NCBI RefSeq assembly: GCF_019343105.1
Contig: NZ_CP073764.1
Span: 1,736,001-1,800,000 of the forward strand
Reading direction: 5' to 3'
Length of the DNA: 64,000 nucleotides
From: Methylovirgula sp. HY1
GTDB lineage: Bacteria > Pseudomonadota > Alphaproteobacteria > Rhizobiales > Beijerinckiaceae
This document shows positions 45,739 to 55,822 of this stretch, one piece after another. The notes below the pieces were generated by a model that saw only the letters and a program-made list of their open reading frames with translations, was not told the origin of the DNA and made no database searches. How positions within the stretch are numbered: position 1 is the stretch's first letter; each line of letters begins with the position of its first letter. The position numbers and the translations under genes are program-made.

Positions 45739-48700
45739 ATGTCTCCTCGCACGATCTTCACCATCACGCCCGGCGTGCCGTTTCTGAAGACGTTCGTCAA
45801 CGCCCTGCTCGATGGGCGGATCGTCGCCGGCTTTTCGCGTGCGCTGCCGCCGCTCGGCATGGCCGATGCGACGATCTATGTGCCGACGCGCCGCGCGGCA
45901 CGCAGCCTCATTGACGAATTTGCCTCGGCGCTCGATCGTCCAGCCACTCTGCTGCCCCGCATTCTGCCGCTCGGCGCGCTCGATGCAACCGAAACAGCAC
46001 TGCTTTTCGAAGAACCTGGGCTCGAAACGCCTTTGGCCGAAGATCTGCCGCAAGCGGCGAGCGAGATCTGGCGGCGCATGCATCTCGCCCGCCTGATCTT
46101 CCATTGGGCGAAAAATCTCCGCCATGCGATCATCTCGATCGACCACGACGGCAAAAAAAACCTCGATTTGGGCGAGCCTTGCCTCGTCGGCACGTCATCG
46201 CTCGATGCTTTCGCACTCGCCGGCGATCTCGCCGATCTCATCGACGAATTGATCATCGAAGATATCGCCTTTGCCGCGCTCGATCCCCTGGCCTTGCCGG
46301 AATTCGATCATTATTGGCGGATCACGCTGGATTTCCTCAACATCGCGACCGCATACTGGCCGCTGATTTTGACCGAGAACCATCTCGTCGACGCGGCGCG
46401 ACGGCGCGTGCTTACCGTCGAAAGGCAAATCGCGCGGATCGAAACCGGCCATATGGGCGGTCCCGTGATCGCCATCGGCTCGACCGGCACGAATCGGGCG
46501 ACGGCACGTCTTTTGGCGGCGATCGCGCAAGCCCCGCGAGGCGCTGTCGTGCTGCCCGGTCTCGATCATGACCTCGATGCCGCGGCCTGGCAGCAGGTAG
46601 GCGCAAATGTCGACGACGCGCAGGACGCCGCTTTCGGTCATCCGCAGGCGGCGCTTGCCCGTCTTTTGACGACCCTCAAAGTCGCGCGCGATAGCGTCAT
46701 CGAACTCGGTCAGCCAGACGCGGCCCGCGCCGCCCGCGCGCGCTTTGTCTCCGAAGCGCTCCGCCCGGCCAAGACGACGGAACATTGGCAAATCTATCGC
46801 AGCACGACGGGCGTCGCCGAAATCGCGGCCAGCCTCGAACATGTTGCTTTGATCGAAGCCGGTGACGAGCGCGAAGAGGCGCTGGCGCTTGCCATTGCCA
46901 TGCGGCAGATCCTGGAAGAGCCAGAGCGCACAGCGGCGCTGGTGACACCCGACCGCGATCTCGCCCGCCGCGTGACCACAGAGCTCACCCGTTTCGGCAT
47001 CGACGTCGAGGATTCGGCCGGCGAGCCTTTGAGCGCCAGCCCTTATGGCATTCTCGCAAGGCTCGTCGCGCAATGTGCGGCCGGCGGCTACGCGGCGGAA
47101 GATGTTGTCGCACTCCTCGCGCATCCGCTGACGCGTCTCGGCTTTGCGCGGGCCGAGATGGCAAGGCTGGCGCCGCTTTTCGAGATTGGCGTGTTGCGCC
47201 AAGATCGCGCCTTCACGACGTTTCCCACAGGACGAGACGCCATAGCTGCCGCGCGACGTAAGGCCTCGGATCGTTTCGCTCATCCGGCACAAAAGCGAAT
47301 TACGGAAGCGGAGTGGTCGAGCCTCGAAAGTCTTCTTGGCGCGCTCAGAACGGCCCTGGCATCCCTCTGCGCTTTGGACCGCACGCATGATCTTCGCGCC
47401 TGGACCGAGGCGCATCGACGAGCCCTGGATCTCGTCACGCAAAGCGAAGACGCGATCCCGCCCAGCGAAGACTATGAAGCCCTGCAAGCACTTTTCGACG
47501 AGCTTGCCCGTTGCGCTTTGCCGGACCTCGGCTTTACCGCCGAAAGCTATCTCCTCTTCTTCGCGCAAATGGCGGGCGCCACGACGCTGCGGCGGCAGCG
47601 GCGGACCCACCCGCGCCTGAAAATCTTCGGCCTGCTCGAAGCCCGTCTGATGGAAGCCGATCTCATGGTGCTCGGCGGCCTCGACGAGACGATCTGGCCA
47701 CCCGAGACGCGCACAGACGCCTTCTTGAATCGGCCGATGCGCGCCGCGCTCGGCCTCAGCCCGCCGGAACGTAAGATCGGCCAGACCGCGCATGATTTCG
47801 CCGCCGCCATGGGGGCGGAGCGGGTTATTCTCAGTCGCGCCCAAAAACGCGACGGCGCGCCCATGGTCGCGTCGCGTTTCGTGCAGCGGCTTGCGGCCGT
47901 CGGGGGCAGCGCTTTCGACTCCTGCCGCAAGCGGGGGCAAATCTATCTCGATCTCGCCCGCGCGCTCGATCGCCCGCGCGAAAGCACTGCTGCCGCCAAA
48001 CGGCCGATGCCACGTCCGGCGCTCGCCCTGCGTCCAACCCGCCTCAGCGTGACACGAATCGAAACGCTGCGCCGCGACCCCTATGCCATCTATGCCGAGT
48101 TCATCCTCGGTCTCATCGAGCTTCCGTCACTGACCGCCACCGAAAGTCGGCGCATCATGGGTATGGCGATCCATGACGTGCTGGCGCATTTCTGCGAAAC
48201 CTATCCAAGCGGAACTCTGCCCGCGGACGCGCGCGCTCAGCTTGCCGACAGACTCCGCGCCGCCTTCGCCGAAGAATTCAGCGATCCGGAATTTGCCGCT
48301 TTCGACTGGCCGCGCATCGAAGCCGCCGCGAATTTCTATCTCGGCTTCGAAGCGCAGCGGCGCACCACGCTCACGAAAATCGATGTCGAGATCGACGGCA
48401 AGCTTCTCATTCCACTCGCCGATGGCTCAGTGTTCACCCTGTCGGCCAAGGCCGATCGGCTCGAGCACCGCGACGACGGCACAGTCAGCCTGATCGATTA
48501 TAAAACCGGCACGCCGCCGGGCGCGAATGAAGTCCTCGTCGGCTTCGCGCCGCAATTGACGCTCGAAGCTGCCATGGCCAAACGCGGCGCTTTTGGTCTT
48601 GCGTCCGGCACCAGCGTTGGCGAAGCGCTTTACGTCAAACTTTTCGGCAAAGGCGGCGGCGAAGAAAAGCCGCTGCGATTTAAGCCGAAAGGCCAGGACA

Positions 48701-48903
48701 AGGATACGCCGCCGCTCACCATCGCCGATGTCGCCGAAAATCATTTCGGGGCTTTGATCGCGCTGCTCAACCAATTTCGCGACGAGTCGACCGCCTATCC
48801 GCCGCGGCCGTTTCCGAAATTCTCGGCGAAATACAATGCCTATGACCATCTCGCCCGCGTCAAGGAATGGTCGCTCGGCTTCAATGAAGGCAGCGACGCA
48901 TGA
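45739..48903 (+). CDS. addB: Double-strand break repair protein AddB
   Basis: The 1054-residue partner of AddA in the alphaproteobacterial RecBCD-like nuclease. The N-terminal part is an inactivated helicase-like region (IYVPTRRAARSLIDEFAS). The C-terminal nuclease region has RLSVTRIETLRRDPYAIYAEFIL and the active-site run FTLSAKADRLEHRDDGTVSLIDYKTGTPP. The alpha-type AddB lacks the Fe-S cysteines of Bacillus. Its stop overlaps the addA start (ATGA). Confidence 0.95.
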   Translation: MSPRTIFTITPGVPFLKTFVNALLDGRIVAGFSRALPPLGMADATIYVPTRRAARSLIDEFASALDRPATLLPRILPLGALDATETALLFEEPGLETPLAEDLPQAASEIWRRMHLARLIFHWAKNLRHAIISIDHDGKKNLDLGEPCLVGTSSLDAFALAGDLADLIDELIIEDIAFAALDPLALPEFDHYWRITLDFLNIATAYWPLILTENHLVDAARRRVLTVERQIARIETGHMGGPVIAIGSTGTNRATARLLAAIAQAPRGAVVLPGLDHDLDAAAWQQVGANVDDAQDAAFGHPQAALARLLTTLKVARDSVIELGQPDAARAARARFVSEALRPAKTTEHWQIYRSTTGVAEIAASLEHVALIEAGDEREEALALAIAMRQILEEPERTAALVTPDRDLARRVTTELTRFGIDVEDSAGEPLSASPYGILARLVAQCAAGGYAAEDVVALLAHPLTRLGFARAEMARLAPLFEIGVLRQDRAFTTFPTGRDAIAAARRKASDRFAHPAQKRITEAEWSSLESLLGALRTALASLCALDRTHDLRAWTEAHRRALDLVTQSEDAIPPSEDYEALQALFDELARCALPDLGFTAESYLLFFAQMAGATTLRRQRRTHPRLKIFGLLEARLMEADLMVLGGLDETIWPPETRTDAFLNRPMRAALGLSPPERKIGQTAHDFAAAMGAERVILSRAQKRDGAPMVASRFVQRLAAVGGSAFDSCRKRGQIYLDLARALDRPRESTAAAKRPMPRPALALRPTRLSVTRIETLRRDPYAIYAEFILGLIELPSLTATESRRIMGMAIHDVLAHFCETYPSGTLPADARAQLADRLRAAFAEEFSDPEFAAFDWPRIEAAANFYLGFEAQRRTTLTKIDVEIDGKLLIPLADGSVFTLSAKADRLEHRDDGTVSLIDYKTGTPPGANEVLVGFAPQLTLEAAMAKRGAFGLASGTSVGEALYVKLFGKGGGEEKPLRFKPKGQDKDTPPLTIADVAENHFGALIALLNQFRDESTAYPPRPFPKFSAKYNAYDHLARVKEWSLGFNEGSDA

Positions 48904-51900
48904 GTGCGCCGCGCGAGATTCCGGCACCGATCCGCGCCCGTCAGCTCAAGGCCTCGGACCCGAAAAAATCCGTCTGGGTCTCCGCCAATGCCGGCTCGGG
49001 CAAGACCCATGTGCTGGCGCAGCGCGTGCTGCGTCTGCTTCTCGCCGATGTGCCGCCCGCCAAAATTCTCTGCCTCACCTTCACCAAGGCGGCGGCCGCC
49101 AATATGGCGACGAAAGTTTTTGCCACTCTGGCGAAATGGACGGACATCGATGATGCGGCGCTCGCCGCGTCGATCGAAGCGATCGGCGCCGGACCCGCGA
49201 CATCAGCCCAGCTTATTTTCGCGCGGCGCCTCTTTGCCCGCACGGTCGAGACGCCGGGCGGATTGAAGATCCATACGATCCATGCCTTTTGCGAAAGGCT
49301 GCTGCATCTCTTCCCCTTCGAAGCCAATGTGCCGGGCCGTTTCGAAGTTCTCGAAGATCTCGGCCAGGCGGAACTCTTGACCGCGGCCAAGCGCATGGCT
49401 CTGGCCAGCGCCGAGAGCGATGGTGGCACACTCGGCCAAGCCTACGCGCAGCTCATCCGCGAAACATCGCAAGCAGATTTCGACACACTCATCAAAGAAG
49501 CGATGCACCACCGCGCCTTGTTTCGTGCGACCATGCCGGACCCAACCACGGTTGCGCTACGCCGCGCGCTGGGCCTCGGCCCGGACGAGACATTGGCCTC
49601 CATTGAGACCGAGATGATCGAAGGCGGGATCGCACCGAGCCAATGGGAAGGATTTGCGAGCTTTCTCGCGCAGGGCTCAAAGACCGATCGCGACAAGGCG
49701 GATCTGTTTCGTAAAGCTGAGAGCTTGTTGGATCAGCCGGCCGTCTGTCTCGCCGCCTATCTCGACATTTTCTTCACCAAGGATGGCGATGGCAGAAAAA
49801 AGCTTGTCACCAAAGATCCGGCCGCGGCCCATCCCGATCTCGTCGCCGCGATGGAAGCCGAACAAGCGCGGCTCGATGATTTGCGCGCAAAGCGCAAGGC
49901 CGCTGCCTGTTTCGAACGCTCGGTCGCGCTCGCGATTGTCATCGGCGAAGTGCTCACCCGCTACGAGCAGGCGAAAGCCGCGCGCGGCGTTCTCGATTTC
50001 GACGATCTCATCGCCCGCACACTCACGCTGCTCGAACGCTCCGATGCGCGCTGGGTCTTGTTCAAACTCGATTCCGGCATCGACCATATTTTGGTCGACG
50101 AGGCGCAGGACACGAGCGAAACGCAATGGAAGATTCTCGAAGAACTGACAGGTGAGTTCGCTGCCGGTATTGGCAGCCGCGATACCCACCGGACCTTCTT
50201 TGCCGTCGGTGACGAAAAGCAATCGATCTTCTCCTTTCAAGGCGCGGCGCCACATATGTTTCATGCGATGCGCGGCAGTTTCGGCCGAAGATTCGGACAG
50301 GACGAGGCTTTCGAACATGTGCAGATGAAAGATTCTTTTCGCTCCGTGCCGGCCGTGCTCACTATGGTCGATGAAGTCTTCGCAGACCAAGCGCATCAAA
50401 AAGGCCTCGTCACCGACGACATATGGATGGGGCATGAGGCGCTGAAGCGAGACCTTCCCGGCCTTGTCGAAATTTGGCCGCCGCTGAGTGTAGAGCCGCG
50501 CGACGACCCGCGCGATTGGCAACTGCCGCTCGATATGTTGGACGAGAGCGATCCGGCAAGCCGGCTGGCCCAGCGCGTCGCGCAGAAAATCGGCCATCTC
50601 CTCGTCCCAGGCGGGCGCGAATATGTCTTCGATTCCGAGATCGGGCGTTTCCGTTTGGCGAGCGCCGGCGACATATTGATTCTGGTGCGCACGCGTGGCG
50701 CTTTTTTCGAGGCGGTCATCCGCGCCTTGAAGCAGAATAAGATTCCCGTTGCTGGCGCGGATCGACTGCAACTCACGCAACATATCGCCGTGATGGATCT
50801 GATGGCCGCCGGCCGCGCGGCACTGCTGCCGCAGGACGATCTGACACTTGCAGCGGTGCTGAAATCGCCGCTGATCGGCCTCGATGATGATGACCTTCTA
50901 AAAATCGCACCAAATCGCCAAGCCTCGCTCTTCGAAGCGCTCGCCGATTCACACGAGGCACGGCATCAGGCGGCCTATGAAAAAATCTTGCGCTGGCGCA
51001 GCCGCGTCGCGCTCACGCCCTTTGGCTTTTATGCGCGCCTGCTGAGCGAAGATGGCGGCCGGCGCGCGATGGAAGGCCGGCTCGGCCCCGAAGCCTGCGA
51101 TGCGCTCGACGAATTCTTGCGCCTCGCCTTGCGCGGCGAACGTGACGGCATTTTTTCGCTGGCGCGGTTTCTCTGCGATCTCGACGGTGCCGATCTCGAA
51201 ATCAAGCGCGATATGGAAACGTCCGGCGATTGCGTGCGCGTGATGACCGTCCATGCCGCCAAGGGGCTCGAAGCCAAGATCGTGTTTCTGCCCGATACAT
51301 GCGGCGTGCCGAGCGCGAGGCATGATCCAAAGATCTTTTGCCTCGCCGATCCCAACGGCGGCCCGCCGCTGCCCGTCTGGTCGCAGCGCAAGGATCAGGA
51401 CCCGCAAGCGGTCGCGGCTGCGCGTGAGACAGCCCGCGCCAGCGCCGAGGATGAATATCGCCGGCTGCTCTATGTGGCCCTGACGCGGGCGGAAGAGCGG
51501 CTCTATATCGCCGGCTTCTACAATGCGCGCGAGCCCAGCACCATCGCCTGGAACACGATGATCCAGGCCGCTTTGGGGGAAGGATTCGAAGAGATCCCGG
51601 CCTTTTGGGACATGGCAGAAACGATCCGACGGCGGGTAACACCCGGCACGATCGCGCCGGGCACAAGCGATCGGGGCGAGAGAATGGTGCCGCCGGAAAC
51701 GGATCTGCCGGATTTCCTGCGGCGCCAGGTGACGCACGAGACGAGCCCGCTGCCGCCGCTCAAACCGGCGAGCGCGCTCGCCGCGGCCGATATGGTCCGC
51801 GACGCAGGAAGTCCCGGCCTCAAACGGGTGGCACTCGAACGCGGAAGACTGATGCATGTTCTGCTGCAATATCTGCCGCAGCTCGCGCCGGAAAGCCGCC

Positions 51901-52340
51901 GCGCCGCCGCGCAGAATTTTCTATCCGCCCGCGCCGGCCATCTGGACTGCGACCCCGCGGCTTTGATCGAAGAGGCCCTGGGCGTGCTCGAGACCGAGGG
52001 ACTTGTCGATCTCTTCAGCCCCCAGGCCCGGGCCGAAGTCGCGATCACGGGACGATTCGCGACGATCAAAGGCGTGATGCGCGAGGTCAGCGGCCAAGTC
52101 GACCGCATCGTCGAGACGGCAACAGACGTCATCATCGCGGATTACAAGACCGGAACAGTGCCCGAGGCCGGCGTGATTCCACCCACCTATGTGACCCAGA
52201 TGGCGCTCTATCGCGCCACCCTCGCACCGCTCTGGCCGGGCAAGAAGCTGCGCATGCTTCTAATTTTCACCGCCGGGCCGAAAGTCGTCGAGCTGCAGGA
52301 GGAAGCGCTCGAAGCAGCATTAATGGAGCTGCCGGCGTGA
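48900..52340 (+). CDS. addA: Double-strand break repair helicase/nuclease AddA
   Basis: A 1146-residue UvrD-type helicase with C-terminal nuclease. Walker A is SANAGSGKTHVL (Lys35). Later helicase marks: FTKAAAANMATK, ILVDEAQDTSETQWKIL (Walker B), GDEKQSIFSFQGA, VMTVHAAKGLEAKIVFLPD and EEYRRLLYVALTRAEERLYI-like EDEYRRLLYVALTRAEERL. The nuclease motif is VSGQVDRIVETATDVIIADYKTG. With AddB it resects broken ends and loads RecA. Confidence 0.96.
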   Translation: MSAPREIPAPIRARQLKASDPKKSVWVSANAGSGKTHVLAQRVLRLLLADVPPAKILCLTFTKAAAANMATKVFATLAKWTDIDDAALAASIEAIGAGPATSAQLIFARRLFARTVETPGGLKIHTIHAFCERLLHLFPFEANVPGRFEVLEDLGQAELLTAAKRMALASAESDGGTLGQAYAQLIRETSQADFDTLIKEAMHHRALFRATMPDPTTVALRRALGLGPDETLASIETEMIEGGIAPSQWEGFASFLAQGSKTDRDKADLFRKAESLLDQPAVCLAAYLDIFFTKDGDGRKKLVTKDPAAAHPDLVAAMEAEQARLDDLRAKRKAAACFERSVALAIVIGEVLTRYEQAKAARGVLDFDDLIARTLTLLERSDARWVLFKLDSGIDHILVDEAQDTSETQWKILEELTGEFAAGIGSRDTHRTFFAVGDEKQSIFSFQGAAPHMFHAMRGSFGRRFGQDEAFEHVQMKDSFRSVPAVLTMVDEVFADQAHQKGLVTDDIWMGHEALKRDLPGLVEIWPPLSVEPRDDPRDWQLPLDMLDESDPASRLAQRVAQKIGHLLVPGGREYVFDSEIGRFRLASAGDILILVRTRGAFFEAVIRALKQNKIPVAGADRLQLTQHIAVMDLMAAGRAALLPQDDLTLAAVLKSPLIGLDDDDLLKIAPNRQASLFEALADSHEARHQAAYEKILRWRSRVALTPFGFYARLLSEDGGRRAMEGRLGPEACDALDEFLRLALRGERDGIFSLARFLCDLDGADLEIKRDMETSGDCVRVMTVHAAKGLEAKIVFLPDTCGVPSARHDPKIFCLADPNGGPPLPVWSQRKDQDPQAVAAARETARASAEDEYRRLLYVALTRAEERLYIAGFYNAREPSTIAWNTMIQAALGEGFEEIPAFWDMAETIRRRVTPGTIAPGTSDRGERMVPPETDLPDFLRRQVTHETSPLPPLKPASALAAADMVRDAGSPGLKRVALERGRLMHVLLQYLPQLAPESRRAAAQNFLSARAGHLDCDPAALIEEALGVLETEGLVDLFSPQARAEVAITGRFATIKGVMREVSGQVDRIVETATDVIIADYKTGTVPEAGVIPPTYVTQMALYRATLAPLWPGKKLRMLLIFTAGPKVVELQEEALEAALMELPA

Positions 52341-52413
52341 TGCCTATATGGTGCCGGGCCTCAGGACAGCGCGTCGCGTTGCCCAGGCCCACCAGACTTG
52401 GTAACCCTCGGCG

Positions 52414-53325
52414 ATGATCGTTCGTCCCCGTCCTTCGTCATTCAGCCTGCTGTTCATCCTGCGCGGCTCTATCCTGCCGATGATCGCCCCGCGGCTGCTG
52501 TCCGTGCTCGTGCTGTCCGCCGCGGTCGTGTGGCTGCATAAGATCGCGCCGCATTATCTTCACGACGTGACCCCTGCGCCCTTCACGCTGCTCGGGCTCG
52601 CTTTGTCGATCTTCCTCGGGTTTCGCAACAACGCCTGCTATGAGCGCTGGTGGGAGGGTCGCAAGCAATGGGGCCAGCTCGTCGCCGAGACGCGTGGCCT
52701 GGTGCGCGAATTCATGACATTGCTGCCCGACGATCCAGAGTTGCGGCGCCGCTGCGCGCATCGCGTTGTCGCCTTCGCTCATGCTCTGCGCAGCCAGCTT
52801 CGCGGTGATGAGGATCGCCAGGCGCGCGACTGGTTGCCGCACGACGAGTGGACTCGGATCGCGCAAAACCGCAGCTCTTCCGACGCGATTTTGCTGGCGC
52901 AGGCAGAGGAGTTGGGCCGCCTGCTCCGGAAGGGCGAGTTGTCGGACATTCTCTATCAGTTGTTCTCCCAGCGGCTCCTGGCGATGACGCAAATCCAAGC
53001 GGCATGCGAGCGCCTGCGCTCTACGCCGACGCCCTTCACCTACACTTTGCTGCTGCACCGCACCGCCTGGCTGTTCTGCCTGCTGCTGCCATTCGGGATG
53101 GTGAGCACTCTGGGCATGGCCACGCCAATCCTGACGATGCTTCTCGCCTATGCGTTCTTCGGTCTCGATGCGCTCGGCGAAGAGCTGGAAGAGCCCTTCG
53201 GCCGGTCGCAGAACGCTCTGCCTTTAGATGCGATGGTGCGCTCTATCGAGATCGCCACGGGCGAGGCGCTGGGTGAACCCAATCTGCCGGCTCCATTGCA
53301 GCCACAGCGGTTTGTGCTGCTGTAG
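52414..53325 (+). CDS. Bestrophin-family channel-like protein
   Basis: A 303-residue inner-membrane protein of the bacterial bestrophin (UPF0187) family: TLLGLALSIFLGFRNNACYERWWEGRKQWGQLVAETRGL near the N-terminus is the signature, followed by a helical cytoplasmic part, ERLRSTPTPFTYTLLLHRTAWLFCLLLPFGM and the acidic FFGLDALGEELEEPFG tail. Bacterial bestrophins form pentameric ion channels, some conducting cations. It lies 73 bp after addA and interrupts the common addA-trxA neighbourhood. Confidence 0.92.
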   Translation: MIVRPRPSSFSLLFILRGSILPMIAPRLLSVLVLSAAVVWLHKIAPHYLHDVTPAPFTLLGLALSIFLGFRNNACYERWWEGRKQWGQLVAETRGLVREFMTLLPDDPELRRRCAHRVVAFAHALRSQLRGDEDRQARDWLPHDEWTRIAQNRSSSDAILLAQAEELGRLLRKGELSDILYQLFSQRLLAMTQIQAACERLRSTPTPFTYTLLLHRTAWLFCLLLPFGMVSTLGMATPILTMLLAYAFFGLDALGEELEEPFGRSQNALPLDAMVRSIEIATGEALGEPNLPAPLQPQRFVLL

Positions 53326-53447
53326 CCTAAAAACAACGAATATGGCGCGAAACTCCACCCGTGAAGGGGCTGAATCGCCGCCGTTGCCGGGGGCGTCAGG
53401 AGGGTGCCTCTGACCACCGCCCCATGCGCCCGATTAGAGGCCCCAAC

Positions 53448-53476
53448 TTGACGCGCCGCAGCGCTCTACCTACTTT
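53448..53476 (+). promoter_or_regulatory. Sigma-70-type promoter candidate of trxA
   Basis: TTGACG and TACTTT are separated by exactly 17 bp. The inferred start lies about 40 bases before the trxA ATG. This fits trxA being transcribed on its own. Confidence 0.5.
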
Positions 53477-53524
53477 GCGGAGGAGAAGCGGGGTGGATTC
53501 CCGCGCAGCTGTTCAGAGGCGATC

Positions 53525-53845
53525 ATGGCCACCGTTAAAGTTACCGATGCTAATTTCAAAGCCGATGTGGTGGGTGCCAGCCGCCCCGTCGTGGTCGATT
53601 TCTGGGCCGAATGGTGCGGCCCCTGCAAGATGATCGGCCCGTCGCTCGAAGAGATCGCCGACGAGCTCCAGGGCCAGGTGACCATCGCCAAGCTCAATGT
53701 CGATGAAAATCCCGGCGTCGCCGGTGCCTATGGCATCCGGACGATTCCGACGCTGATGATCTTCAAGGACGGCAAGATGGCCTCGTCGAAGATCGGCGCG
53801 GCACCCAAAGGCGAATTGAAGAAATGGATCACCGAAGCGATCTGA
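53525..53845 (+). CDS. trxA: Thioredoxin
   Basis: Cytoplasmic protein disulfide reductase, 106 residues. The active site W30-C31-G-P-C34-K is intact within [24 protein letters not shown]. The cis-proline region is [13 protein letters not shown]. It has its own promoter candidate and terminator. Confidence 0.97.
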   Translation: MATVKVTDANFKADVVGASRPVVVDFWAEWCGPCKMIGPSLEEIADELQGQVTIAKLNVDENPGVAGAYGIRTIPTLMIFKDGKMASSKIGAAPKGELKKWITEAI

Positions 53846-53872
53846 CGGCCCCCTCGCTTCAAGATCTTTCGC

Positions 53873-53898
53873 AAAGGGCCTCGAAAGAGGCTCTTTTT
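53873..53898 (+). terminator. Intrinsic terminator of trxA
   Basis: AAAGGGCCTC and GAGGCTCTTT pair with one G-T wobble around a GAAA loop, followed by a T-run, 28 bp after the trxA stop. Confidence 0.85.
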
Positions 53899-53927
53899 GC
53901 TTTTGGACGCAGGCTGGCCATCGGCGC

Positions 53928-54563
53928 ATGAGCTATCAGGTCAAAGAGATTTTTCGGACCTTGCAGGGCGAGGGCGCGCAGGCCGGCCGCGTCGCGGTCT
54001 TTTGCCGCTTTGCCGGCTGCAATCTCTGGTCGGGCCGTGAGGCGGATCGTGAAACCGCGCAATGCCGCTTCTGTGACACGGATTTCATCGGCATGGATGG
54101 CGCCGGCGGCGGCAAATTCGACACGCCGCAAGCTCTCGCGGCGGCAATAGCCAGGGCTTGGGACGCCCCGCCGCGCGATCATGCCTATGTCGTCTTCACC
54201 GGCGGCGAGCCCTTGCTGCAGCTCGACGAGCCATTGTTGGAGGCTTTGCATGAGGCGGGATTTGCTTGCGCGGTCGAGACAAACGGCACCTGCGAACTTC
54301 CCGACGGGCTGGACTGGATCTGCGTCAGCCCCAAGGCCGGCACCGAACTCGTGGCCTGCGCCGGCGATGAGTTGAAGCTCGTCTTCCCGCAAGAAGGCCT
54401 CGATCCGACGGACTTGGAACCGCTCGCCTTCAGCCATTTCTTCCTGCAACCGATGGACGGACCGCATCTCGCCGAATATACCGCTGCGGCCGCCACCTAT
54501 TGCCAAGCGCATCCGCGCTGGCGGCTCAGCCTGCAGACCCATAAGTTTATCGGCCTGCCATAA
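53928..54563 (+). CDS. queE: 7-carboxy-7-deazaguanine synthase
   Basis: Radical SAM enzyme that forms the deazaguanine ring in queuosine synthesis. The 211 residues carry the cluster site C31-x14-C46-x2-C49, the expanded loop typical of one QueE group, after YQVKEIFRTLQGEGAQAGRVAVFCRFAGCNLW. The GGE motif is VFTGGEPLLQ. It lies 40 bp before queD, which makes its substrate. Confidence 0.95.
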   Translation: MSYQVKEIFRTLQGEGAQAGRVAVFCRFAGCNLWSGREADRETAQCRFCDTDFIGMDGAGGGKFDTPQALAAAIARAWDAPPRDHAYVVFTGGEPLLQLDEPLLEALHEAGFACAVETNGTCELPDGLDWICVSPKAGTELVACAGDELKLVFPQEGLDPTDLEPLAFSHFFLQPMDGPHLAEYTAAAATYCQAHPRWRLSLQTHKFIGLP

Positions 54564-54603
54564 TTTATGCCCGCCATGAGGCTTCGCTCATAAAGACCGC
54601 GCA

Positions 54604-54960
54604 ATGAAAATCACCCAAGCCTTCGGTTTCGAATCCGCGCATTTTTTGCCGAATGTGGCGCTGACGCATCGCTGCCATGCGATGCATGGCCATTCCTATC
54701 GGGTGGAATTGAAGGTCGACGGCCCGATCGACCCTATGACCGGCTTCGTCGTCGATTTCTTCGATATCGAAAGCGCTTTCCGGCCTCTGCTCGCAATGCT
54801 CGATCATCATTGCCTGAACGAGATCGAAGGCCTCGAAAATCCGACGGCGGAACTCATCGCCATCTGGATCTTCACGCGGGTGAAGAAGGCCTTGCCGCAG
54901 CTCTTCGGCGTCATCGTCTATGAGACGAAAGATTGCTACGCCGAATATTACAGCGAATAA
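54604..54960 (+). CDS. queD: 6-carboxy-5,6,7,8-tetrahydropterin synthase
   Basis: Converts dihydroneopterin triphosphate to carboxytetrahydropterin for queuosine. The 118 residues show the zinc triad H13 (ESAHFLP), H28 and H30 (HGHSY), catalytic C24 (THRCHAMHGH) and the end motif LFGVIVYETKDCYAEY. It pairs with queE; queC and queF are not in the window. Confidence 0.95.
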   Translation: MKITQAFGFESAHFLPNVALTHRCHAMHGHSYRVELKVDGPIDPMTGFVVDFFDIESAFRPLLAMLDHHCLNEIEGLENPTAELIAIWIFTRVKKALPQLFGVIVYETKDCYAEYYSE

Positions 54961-55027
54961 CGGACGCGTCGACTCTCGCGCAGTGAGTATGATCGGCGCG
55001 CCATCCTCGTGCTTCAGCCAAACGGGA

Positions 55028-55822
55028 TTACGCGATCGTATCAACCGTGCCGCCATCGACACGCAGCGCCGCGCCCGTCGTCGCCGAGGCCTGCATCGAG
55101 CTGACATAGAGCACCATATTGGCGACCTCCTCGACGGTCGCAGCCCGCTGGATGATCGAGCTCGGCCGGTGTTTCTTGACGAAGGCCACCGCGGCTTCCT
55201 CGATGGAGACGCCTTCCGCCTCAGGCATCGCGGCGAGCATGGCCTCGACACCTTCCGATAGAGTCGGACCCGGCAACACGGCATTCACCGTCACGCCCGT
55301 GCCGGCAAGCCGTTTGGCGAGGCCGCGCGAGATCGACAGCTGTGCGGTTTTGGTGAAGCCGTAATGGATCATGTCGGCTGGAATATTGAGCCCGGATTCG
55401 GAGGAGATGAAAACCACGCGGCCCCAATTGCGCGACAGCATTCCCGGCACGTAAGCCCGGGAGAGCCTGACCCCCGACATGACATTCACTTCGAAGAAGC
55501 GCGTCCATTCGCTGTCTTTGATCTCGAAGAAATCCTGCGGGCCAAAAATGCCGACGTTGTTGATGAGAATATCGGCGATTGGCTCGGCCAGATGCAGTTT
55601 GGCGCACCCCTCCGCCGTGCCGAGATCGGCGGCAACGCCACGGATCACCGCTGCGGGCACCGCCTTCTTCAACGCGCCAATGGCTTGCCCGACGGCCGCC
55701 TCCGTGCGCCCATTGACGACGACGGTCGCACCGGATTCCGCCAACGCTTTAGCTACGCCAAAACCAATGCCGAGCGTCGAGCCGGTGACGACGGCCGTCT
55801 TGTTCGATAGATCGATATTCAT
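55028..55822 (-). CDS. SDR-family NAD(P) oxidoreductase
   Basis: A 264-residue classical short-chain dehydrogenase: NKTAVVTGSTLGIGFGVAKALAESGATVVVNGR (cofactor TGSxxGIG), ADILINNVGIFG (NNxG), FISSESGLNIPADMIHYGFTKTAQL (Ser, Tyr-x3-Lys) and LPGPTLSEGV. Length and motifs fit 3-oxoacyl-ACP reductase-like SDRs, but the substrate is not clear. It is convergent with queD and divergent from cysG. Confidence 0.92.
   Translation of the reverse strand: MNIDLSNKTAVVTGSTLGIGFGVAKALAESGATVVVNGRTEAAVGQAIGALKKAVPAAVIRGVAADLGTAEGCAKLHLAEPIADILINNVGIFGPQDFFEIKDSEWTRFFEVNVMSGVRLSRAYVPGMLSRNWGRVVFISSESGLNIPADMIHYGFTKTAQLSISRGLAKRLAGTGVTVNAVLPGPTLSEGVEAMLAAMPEAEGVSIEEAAVAFVKKHRPSSIIQRAATVEEVANMVLYVSSMQASATTGAALRVDGGTVDTIA

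Noticed and set aside
49677-50783. A 368-codon antisense frame inside addA
   Set aside because: addA is intact with all helicase motifs in the forward frame; the antisense frame has no recognisable domain.
55028-55822. The SDR gene as a possible fabG
   Set aside because: Motifs only show a classical SDR; no acyl carrier or other fatty-acid genes adjoin it, so the gene symbol was withheld.
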